A DNA stretch of 64,000 nt, taken from Hsuehochloa calcarea. Lineage: Eukaryota > Streptophyta > Magnoliopsida > Poales > Poaceae. The notes below the pieces were generated by a model that was not told the origin of the DNA, ran no database searches, and saw only the letters and a list, made by a program, of their open reading frames with translations. The stretch is taken from NCBI GenBank assembly GCA_036346395.1, contig CM070601.1:17667763-17731762 (forward strand). Direction: 5' to 3'. The number at the start of each line of letters is the position of its first letter. Position 1 is the stretch's first letter. The translations under genes were made by a program, and so were the position numbers. Shown here one piece after another: positions 56,881-64,000 of the stretch.

Positions 56881-57562
56881 AAAAGAACATGTTGGCATTT
56901 GAAATGTAAGGTTAAGAAAGCATTACATGTTATTCTGATGCAAGGAGAGGGTGAATTGGCTGAGAGTACTAATGACATCGAGTTGGCAAAGGAGTCAGGG
57001 TTTGTAACTGCTCCTGGAAGTCCAGAGGAGATCAAAGAGGTTCAAGTGAATGAGCAACTCTTGGTGATCTATAGCCGTGCTATGAAAGGAATAACAGGAC
57101 TTGCTACCTTCTCATTGAGGACAATAATTGGGGGAAAACAAGCCATGATGCTAGTTGATAGTGGGAGTACCAACTTGTTTATGGACTATGAATTTGTTGT
57201 CTATGAATTTGTTGTCAGGAGTGAATGTAAACTATTGTATCAACTAGCAAAGAAGGTTACAGTAGCAGGTGGTGGTGAATTATGCATAGAGGCTAGAACT
57301 AAGAAGATCTCTTTCATGATACAAGGATGCTCATTTACAACTTAATTCCAGCTCCTGAATCTCAAAAGTTATGATATTATCCTTGGAACTGATTGGATAT
57401 ACGAACACAGCCCAATTGAACTGAATCTTAAGACAAGGGAATTGACTTTATATAAAGAGGGTAGAATTGTGATCTTCAAATATTTCACCATGCTTGAAAA
57501 ACATTTGCTTAGTGGGTGCTACCAGGTTAGAGAAGATCTTGAGAAAAGAAGTGTTGTGATGT
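56881..57562 (+). pseudogene. Gypsy aspartic protease relic
   Basis: The active-site motif LVDSGSTNLF is readable at ~57150-57180, followed by TVAGGGELC and, after a stop at 57343-57345, YDIILGTDWIYEHSPIELN (~57370-57420). A small in-frame duplication repeats YEFVV around 57187-57215. In an intact element the protease would cleave Gag-Pol. Confidence 0.75.
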
Positions 57563-58987
57563 ATGGTCCAGATTAATTGGGTTCAAGAAAATGAACTTCA
57601 AGAGTCCAAAGAATTACCAAGAGTAGTACAAGAGCTACTACAACAGTATGATGATATCTTCAAGGAACCAAAAGGGTTACCTCCTAAAAGGGGGTGTGAT
57701 CATTGTATACCATTAAAGGGCAATGCAGAACTACCCAATATCAGGCCATACAGAACCCCACATCACCAAAGGGATGCCATGGAGAACAGCATCAGACAGT
57801 TACTGGATTTTGAAGAAATTATAGTGAGTATAGTGAGTGTGAATCCGTATTCTTTCCCTACTGTAATGGTTAGAAAAAAGATGGCTCTTGGAGGTTGTGT
57901 GTAGATTGTAGGCAACTCGATTCAATGACAGTTAAGAACAAATTTCCCATACCAACCATAGAGGATTTACTGCATGAGTTACATGGGGCAACCATCTTCT
58001 CTAAGTTGGACCTCAGATCAGGTTATCATTAGATCAAAATGGTGGAAGAGAACATTCCTAAGACTGCCTTTAGGACTCACTTAGGCCATTACAAGTATAT
58101 TGTCATGCCCTTTGGATTAACTAATACACCTGCCACCTTTCAGTCTCTCATGAATCATATATTATGTAATCAGCTGAGGAAATTTATCCTTGTGTTCTTT
58201 AATGACATCCTGGTTTACAGCAAGCATCTAAATGAGCATGTAGAGCATCTACAGCAGGCCTTACAAATACTAAGACAAAATCAATTATCTGCAAGAAGAA
58301 ATAAATGTTGTTTTGCTATGGCTGAAATATGATATTTAGGTCATATTATCAGTGGAGCTGGAGTGGCTACAGACCCTAGGAAGATTGCTGATGTGGTGAA
58401 TTGGCCCACTCCTAATACTATAACCAAGTTGAGAGGATTTTTGGGCCTAGTTGGGTATTATAGGAGTTTTGTGAGAGGATATGGAAGGATTTGCAAACCA
58501 CCTTTTGAGATCTTGAAGAAAGATTCTTTTAGTTGGAGAGAAGCACAGACAATAGCCTTTGAAAACACTGAAAAGGGTTATGACTATATGTCCAATTTTA
58601 GCACTCCCTGACTTTTCTAAACCTTTCATTCTAGAAACAGGTGTTTGTGGTACTAGATTGGGAGCAGTACTGATGCAAGGGAGCAGACCTATTACATATT
58701 ATAGCGAAACATTGGGTGTAAGAGACACATCACAATCGATATATGAAAAAGAAGCATTGGCCATTCTAGAAGCATTAAAGAAATGGAGACATTATCTATT
58801 AGGCAATCAATTGGTGATCAGAACAGACCAAAGGAGCTTGAAATTCATAACGTCCCAGAGATTGGTAGAGGGAATACAACACAAATTACTTCTCAAATTG
58901 TTGGAATTTGATTACAAAGTGGAATATAAGAAGGGGAAAGAAAATAAGGCTGCTGATGCTCTATCAAGAAGGGACGTCAGTCTCTAG
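57563..58987 (+). pseudogene. Gypsy reverse transcriptase and RNase H relic
   Basis: The RT core includes RPYRTPHHQRDAMENSIRQL, a broken stretch at 57890-58040 with several stops, FRTHLGHYKYIVMPFGLTN and VFFNDILVYSKHLNEHVEH. The catalytic YVDD position reads FFND, so one metal-binding Asp is replaced by Asn. RNase H follows (GAVLMQGSRPITYYSETLG, IYEKEALAILEALKKWRHYL, AADALSR) with a frame change near 58600. It cannot produce an active enzyme. Confidence 0.85.
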
Positions 58988-58996
58988 GAAAGTGAA

Positions 58997-60184
58997 GTGA
59001 GTTGTCATGCTATTGTTACAATAGTGCCTAAATGGGTAGAGGATGTAAAGGGAAGTTATGCTACTGATTCTCAATATGAAAAAATTGTAGTGGATAACCA
59101 GATCCAAGCTGGAGCTGATAGCAGTTATACTCTGGAGTCAGGACTAGTAAGGTATAAATGGATAAATTATGTAGGTACTAGAAATGACTGCAAGACCAAA
59201 ATTCTGGAATCCTTTCATTCATCTTCAATCGGAAGTCATTCTGGGATGAGAGCTATATATCATAGACTTAAAAAATTATTTTACCGGCCTAAGCTTAAGA
59301 AGATTGTGGAGATACGAGTTGCTAAATGCCCTGTTTGTCGATTACCAAAGCTGGACATATTCACATCCCTGGATTGCTGAACCCATTGGAGGTACCTGAC
59401 ATGGCGTGGACTCATATCAGCATGGATTTGATAAAGGGATTACCAAAATCTAGGGACAAGGAAGTGATTCTAGTGGTAGTTGATAGATTCACTAAATATG
59501 CACATTTTCTGTCATTGTCTCATCTATATTTAGTGCAACAAGTGGTACAAGCTTTTATGGAGAACATATTCAAACTACATGGGATGACCATTGCCATAGT
59601 GACTGATCGAGATAGATTTTTTTTACTAGTCATCTGTTCCAAGAGATGTTCAGAATGATGAAGGTATCCTTAAGGTTGACCAGCGCATATCATCTGCAAA
59701 CTGATGGGCAAACCGAGAGAGTGAACCAATGCTTCGAGTCATATGAGAAGCATGATATTTCAGGAACCAAGAGAGTGGATGGGTTGGTTAGCACTTGTAG
59801 AATGGTGGTATAACAGGTCCTACCATACATCTCTGAAAATCACACCATTCCAGGCCTTATATGGCTATCCTCCTTCTCAAATTGGAGAGTTCACCATTCC
59901 TTGTAATGTTTCAGAAGAGGCAAGGGTCACGGTGGAGCAAAAAGAACAAATGATGAAGTAGCAGCTTAAGGTAAATCTTCACAAAGCCCAGGAAAGAATG
60001 AAGCACTTTGCCGATAGATCCAGATCTGAGAGGCAGCTCCAAGTGGGAGACATGGTGTACCTCAAGATACAACCATACAGGCAAACTACTATCGGCATAA
60101 TGGGATCTCTAAAGCTCAGGTCTAAATTTTATGGCCCATTCAGAGTTTTGGAAAAAATAGGTTTCAGAGTTTTGGAAAAAATAG
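58997..60184 (+). pseudogene. Gypsy integrase relic, cut at its C-terminus
   Basis: The zinc-binding region (SSIGSHSGMRAIYHRLKKLF, then KCPVCRLPK) is at ~59220-59345. The first catalytic Asp is in WTHISMDLIKGLPKS, the second in IVTDRDRF (~59601), and the Glu region TDGQTERVNQ (~59700) is in another frame. The downstream GPF motif is at ~60131. A 21-24-bp duplication (GAGTTTTGGAAAAAATAG twice) precedes the junction with the next LTR at 60185. Several frameshifts and a TAG near 59960. Confidence 0.8.
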
Positions 60185-61464
60185 TGTCGGTGTATTAGAA
60201 CCGATCTTACGTAAAGATTGTTTGATTCGGGGGGTCTCCTAGAGATAAGATCACGCAGAGTGGATTGACACGGGATGTTTAGGCGAGTTCGGGCCTTCTC
60301 GGAGAGAATAATAACCCTAATCCTGTGTGTATGGTATTCTTGATGATCAAGTAAAAGACTAAGACTATTACAGAGAATAGCACTTGTGTTCCTACTTGAC
60401 TGGCTCTTGTTCGCTGCCCCCTTATCTCTCTGATCAATGCCCTTATATAGTCGTGAAGAAGTAGCCGTTTTGCTCTGCGGGAGATGCGCCTGATTAATCC
60501 AGTAACGGGCGCATGATGGCAGTAATTACCGGCGCCTCGGCTTCTTCACGCCGTCTGGCAATTATCTTCCAGAGATAATGGGGTAATTACGCACCATTAA
60601 TAAGCGGAATAATAGTGCGTGCAGACCGTTCAGATTCCTTAATCAATTAGACCCACTCGCCTGTAGGTTTGATTATAAGGTGGTCGTAGTTTACCTGGTC
60701 GTAGAAGAACTTACGACCAGGTAGCAGTCGTAGAAGGACCTACAACTATGTAGTGGTCGTAGTTTACACAGTCGTAGAAGAACTTACGACCGTGTAGCGA
60801 TTCTGAAGGACTTACGACCATGATATAGTCGTAGCAAGACTTACAACTGTGGGGGTGATTGTAGAAGAACTTACAACCACTTATTGGGCTTCTCCCTTAT
60901 AGATAAGGGGTACCTCTGGGACTATGACATCATATTTACCCATAATAAAATTATAGATAAAAGATAAAATGAGGATTATTAGATCCTCGTCATCTAGCCC
61001 ACCAGCTTCAAGTGAAAGTAACTTATTTGATAAAGGTTTCGTAAATGGACTTACGACCATGAGAATGTCGTAGAATGATAGTCGAAGGAAAAACTCTTCG
61101 ATATTTGAGTCTTTGCTTTGACCAGAATTTGCTTGGTCAAGAAGGTTGCTTGCGACTATCAAAAGTCATAAAAACCCCTACGACCGTCACGGTAGTCGTA
61201 GTAGGGAATCGGAGAAAAACTCTTCCGATTGATACTTCCTTTGACTAGAAAGACTTGGTCAAGAAAGTAATTTTGCTTGGAGGTGACAATACGTACCTAT
61301 TTTTCTCGAGCGGACCATCCGGGAATTGCAACCGCTCTCATAGACTTGTCAGATGAAGCGGTTCCGGCGGTACAACCATCTCTCATAGACCTATAAGCGA
61401 GACGGTTTCCGGCGGCGGAGATCGTGTGGTTATAAAACTTACCGGGAGGTAGACTTGGGTTTTA
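60185..61464 (-). mobile_element. Gypsy-type LTR on minus strand (probable 3' or solo LTR)
   Basis: On + it begins TGTCGGTGTATTAGAACCG, so on - it ends in CACCGACA, the ending of a large group of grass gypsy LTRs. A minus-strand TATA box TATATAA (60449-60443) supports this orientation. To the right a pyrimidine tract CCTTTCCCC (61465-61473) would be the minus-strand polypurine tract, so this would be the 3' LTR with the element's body on the right. The outer boundary near 61464 is approximate because the expected TG end is not clean. It interrupts the integrase relic of the older gypsy element. Confidence 0.6.
60680..61210. repeat. Array of GTCGTA...TACGAC hairpins in LTR U3
   Basis: Short foldbacks follow one another. 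The best is ACCTGGTCGTA-GAAGAACT-TACGACCAGGT (60693-60722, 11-bp perfect arms). The next include GTCGTAGAAGAACTTACGAC (60768-60790) within ACAC..GTGT, AGTCGTAGCAAGACTTACAACT (60826-60850) and GATTGTAGAAGAACTTACAACC. More divergent units are at 61040-61080 and 61170-61205. They lie upstream of the minus-strand TATA box. Confidence 0.8.
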
Positions 61465-61572
61465 CCTTTCCCCAAATCACTCCGCTGTTCTTGAGCTCTT
61501 GCTTTCTCCGTCTTCGACTAGGTTTCATCTTCTCACGCTAACCCAATCAAAAAACTTCTTGCTTACGGCGAA

Positions 61573-64000
61573 ATGGCCAAGAGAGTTTCGAATGGGAGGA
61601 ATCGGAGATGGATGCGCTAAGATCAAGATCTTGGTCGATCTTGGGAAGATCGAGAAGGCTCGGTGAAGTGGATTCCGCCTATCGGGCGAAGATCGCCATC
61701 GGGAAAATGGGCAAATCCCGTCTTCCAAGCGTATTGTGAGTGCGGCCTTCGATTGCTCGCCCCCCCTTTCTTACGATGAGTACTCGAACACTTTGAGGTG
61801 GGCCGGTGAACTTAGGTCCCAATTCCATTACCATGTTGAGCGTGTTCGTATATGCATGCGGCGTGCACAGGGATTAGGCGGATCTCGAGTTGTTCCAATA
61901 TTATTATGGGATGGCTCGACAAGCCGGAATCGCCGGAAGTCGTGGTCTCAAGCTCCACGACTCGAAGTCGAAGGAGTACATTCGAGTTTCACCGGTCTTC
62001 GTGGCGGAGCCGGAGGAAGAGGTGGTTCTCTTTGGAAGGTCACCTCTGAAGACACCTTTCTTTCGTGGGGAAGGTCTGAAAAGAAATCTTCATGGGATTC
62101 AACCTGAAGATATCAGTAGGATTAGCCCTTATATTCAAGCCATTAAGGACTTGAAGGAAGAAGGTCGACCGGATGGCATGTGGTGAAAGATTTCATCACA
62201 CGCCGAATTAGTCCTCTGAAGAAGCGAGCATCGCCTATGTGGAGGTACTCGGGAAGAGGAGACCCCACCGAGAGACTATGAGGAGGGTAAGCAATTGTCG
62301 ACTTAACTCTCGTTTGGTCTTTCTCAACTTTGTCTAATATTTTTATCTGTTTACGGATCTTTCACAGTGAGGTTGACTCAGTCGGGCTCATCTCGTGAAA
62401 GTCCCCGCCACTCAGGCGGTTCCTCAAGTCATTGCGGTTTTGTCATGCAGATGAAAGGATAGAGCGCCTAAAGGTAATCAAAAATCGATTCTCTCTTTAG
62501 GACTTTATAGTCGTAGAAGATACTTACGACTAATGGTGATCGTAGAATATCTTACAATCAAGAAAAGTCGTAGAAAAACTTACGACTTGGTACTAGTCAT
62601 AGAAAAAACTTACGACTAATTAGTGATTCTTCTTTTCTGCTTTGCTTTACGAAAGTAGGCATGGAAAATCGCCAGACGACGAAGAAGTCGTTCGATGACT
62701 ATTGGCGCTGGGTTGTCGAAAGACAAAGGCTCGCTCCTCCCTCGAAGAGGCGTCGACTTGTAAAATCTGCGAGCAAGGGGGGAGCAAGCTCGAGCTCGGT
62801 CTTTCGACCAAACCCTCTACAAGGCTGCGGCGGCTATAGTTGTATCTGAAGCGAGGCGCACTAGTCGGGCCGAGGAGGTTGAAGCAGTTGAACCTCTCAG
62901 CGCAAACCTCGCAAGGCTAAGGTACCCTTCTATTATGACACGGAATCTTTCGCGATTGGTGCCACTCCTAGTTTTATTAAGCAACTGGAAAGGAGAACTG
63001 GAAGGATTTTATGTCTTTTATGAAGGGCGATCTTTGCATCGGCACAACACACGCAATCGAGGCGATCTTTATACGGAATGGTCGAGACCGATCTCGTCCA
63101 TCCAGAAGATCGAGAAACGAGCTCGGTTCTGTTCAAACTCTGACCGGGCGTGGTCGTGGTGCCAATTGTTGAACCTCGACGGGCGTGGTCGTGGAGAAGA
63201 AGAGGTCCTCCGTTGGGAGGATTGCTCCAAAATTCTGGTTAAGACCGAGTGCGAGGTATGTGAAATGTCTTGAAGTGTAAAACGACATTTACCTTTTTCT
63301 TTTCACAACTGATTTGCTTTTCTTTATTTGATCCAGACTCCTTGACCCGGGAATGCTTCTGTGAGAAGTCCATTGCTATCCCTTCACTCTTGGAGGTAAC
63401 AATGGAGGTGGTCAAGCATCACCCTTGGCCAGTGGCCGATGAAGTCGAGACTTCGAGTGACTCCACATCTGCTGAAGTCGTAACTCGACTCTTGAGGTAG
63501 CGGTATTCTTGTTGAGGTGGCCGCTCGACTCTCAAGTCGTAGAAACAACAGAGGTAGTGGAAGCCTCTGTCAAGGTGGTGACCGACTGCATGCACCGCTC
63601 TGGGAAGGAAATCGTGGAGGCGTTCCTTCCCTACCCAAAGAGAAATCACGAGAACCGGAAGGAGAAAATTTCAACTTCGTGGTGACTTCTTTGGGCTGCC
63701 TCCGTCGTAGGTCTGCTTCTTCAGATCTCGTGACCGAGTCCCCATCCCAAAGATATTCCCAATACGGAGAATACTTTTGATAACGGCGCCTCGAGAAGGT
63801 GTGGTGGGACAAAGTCGCGAGGATAGATAAGCTGCGACACGGACCTTGTATATTCGATTTTGCTAGAACGACTATGAATGTAAGTATCTTGAATACTTAT
63901 ATATGTGCTTTCCATCCCTTCTCACTGTTTTCTTTTTGCAGAAAGCTCTGGAGCAAATTGCTGTTGTCGGTGAGTATCATCGACAACTTTTAGAGCTAAG
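61573..64000 (+). pseudogene. Antisense ORF region of the gypsy element, degraded, runs off the window
   Basis: From about ATG 61573, + strand frames carry LRLLAPPF (~61740), LGPNSITMLSVFVYACGVHR (~61815) and LFQYYYGMARQAG (~61890), then a 98-aa open part (61890-62186) ending RISPYIQAIKDLKEEGRPDG. This pattern resembles the plant 'putative gypsy type transposon' domain (Pfam PF04195). Later open pieces are bounded by intron-like signals, for example TTTTTGCAG|AAAGCTCTGGAGC (~63942), reading ALEQIAVVGEYHRQLLEL to the window end. Stops and shifts (for example near 61880) show decay. Because the LTR reads on -, this ORF would be antisense to the element, as known for additional ORFs in some grass gypsy families. 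Confidence 0.45.
62504..62618. repeat. Second cluster of GTCGTA...TACGAC hairpins
   Basis: ATAGTCGTAGAAGATACTTA-CGACT, GATCGTAGAATATCTTACAATC, AAGTCGTAGAAAAACTTACGACTT and TAGTCATAGAAAAAACTTACGACTA occur in ~110 bp. They are the same word family as the LTR array but sit in an apparent intron of the antisense ORF. Confidence 0.75.

Larger units (their letters stand above)
51564..60184 (+). mobile_element. Decayed Ty3/gypsy element with split 5' LTR
   Basis: The 5' LTR starts TGTTAGATCCCTGG (51564), has a TATA box TATATAA (51837-51843), and ends TCGAATCCTGTCA (55460). Without the solo LTR nested in it (51929-55388 plus TSD) it is ~432 bp. A primer-binding site TGGTATCCGAGC (55463-55474) follows, one base off TGGTATCAGAGC. 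Gag, protease, RT, RNase H and integrase relics run in order on +. The body is cut at 60185 by another LTR, and no 3' LTR is in the window. The order PR-RT-RH-INT is that of gypsy elements. A GPF motif (FYGPFRVLEKIG) after the integrase suggests a chromovirus. Confidence 0.85.

Noticed and set aside
1..64000. tRNA, rRNA, organellar or viral genes
   Set aside because: No cloverleaf with box A/B spacing, rRNA core or organellar gene was seen on either strand while reading; a dedicated scan (tRNAscan-SE, Infernal) would settle this.

Overview
The window is nuclear DNA of a grass (Poaceae). The evidence is three host genes with plant-type structure (GT-AG introns, GC-rich first exons, a telo-box/site II promoter) set in densely nested transposons of grass type. 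The species cannot be fixed from sequence alone.

Host genes. (1) An intronless F-box gene on + (23839-24918), with a likely 5'-UTR intron, resembles plant At5g46170/At1g30200-type F-box proteins. (2) An intact 13-exon ERGIC3-type ER-Golgi cargo receptor gene on - (47334 to 39019, 384 aa); every junction keeps the frame. (3) An intact 5-exon ribosomal protein eL30 gene on - (50860 to 48980, 112 aa), with telo-box and TGGGCC motifs upstream. The three genes act in protein turnover, secretion and translation and do not form one pathway. Minor traces are a frameshifted coding remnant (719-1014), exon-like pieces after the F-box gene, and a GC-rich gene-start-like segment cut by a retrotransposon at 51563.

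Layout. 1-2294: remnants and a hAT MITE with an 8-bp TSD. 2295-7343: an LTR of family L split by a 3.46-kb hAT element. 7457-11830: a degenerate tandem repeat holding a second hAT copy in the opposite orientation. 13798-15893: an internally deleted gypsy element. 16639-20370: a palindrome, a MITE and three AT-rich repeat blocks. 22100-25060: the F-box gene. 27999-38143: a 10.1-kb Mutator-like element with ~270-bp TIRs and a perfect 9-bp TSD, stuffed with three family-L LTRs, one nested inside another. 39019-50860: ERGIC3 (with a 2.1-kb LTR element in intron 4) and eL30. 51564-60184: a decayed gypsy element whose 5' LTR contains a 3.46-kb solo LTR. 60185-64000: a further gypsy LTR on - followed by a + strand (antisense) spliced-looking ORF that runs off the window.

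No clearly new molecular system is visible. The most unusual signals are structural. Two unrelated LTR families carry arrays of short perfect hairpins just upstream of their TATA boxes (GTCGTA...TACGAC near 60680-61200; GCGGTAGTACCGC words near 32800-33260). A 41-bp minisatellite has expanded only in the youngest family-L LTR. A hAT end has been captured into a tandem repeat. Several exact target-site duplications give a relative order of insertions.
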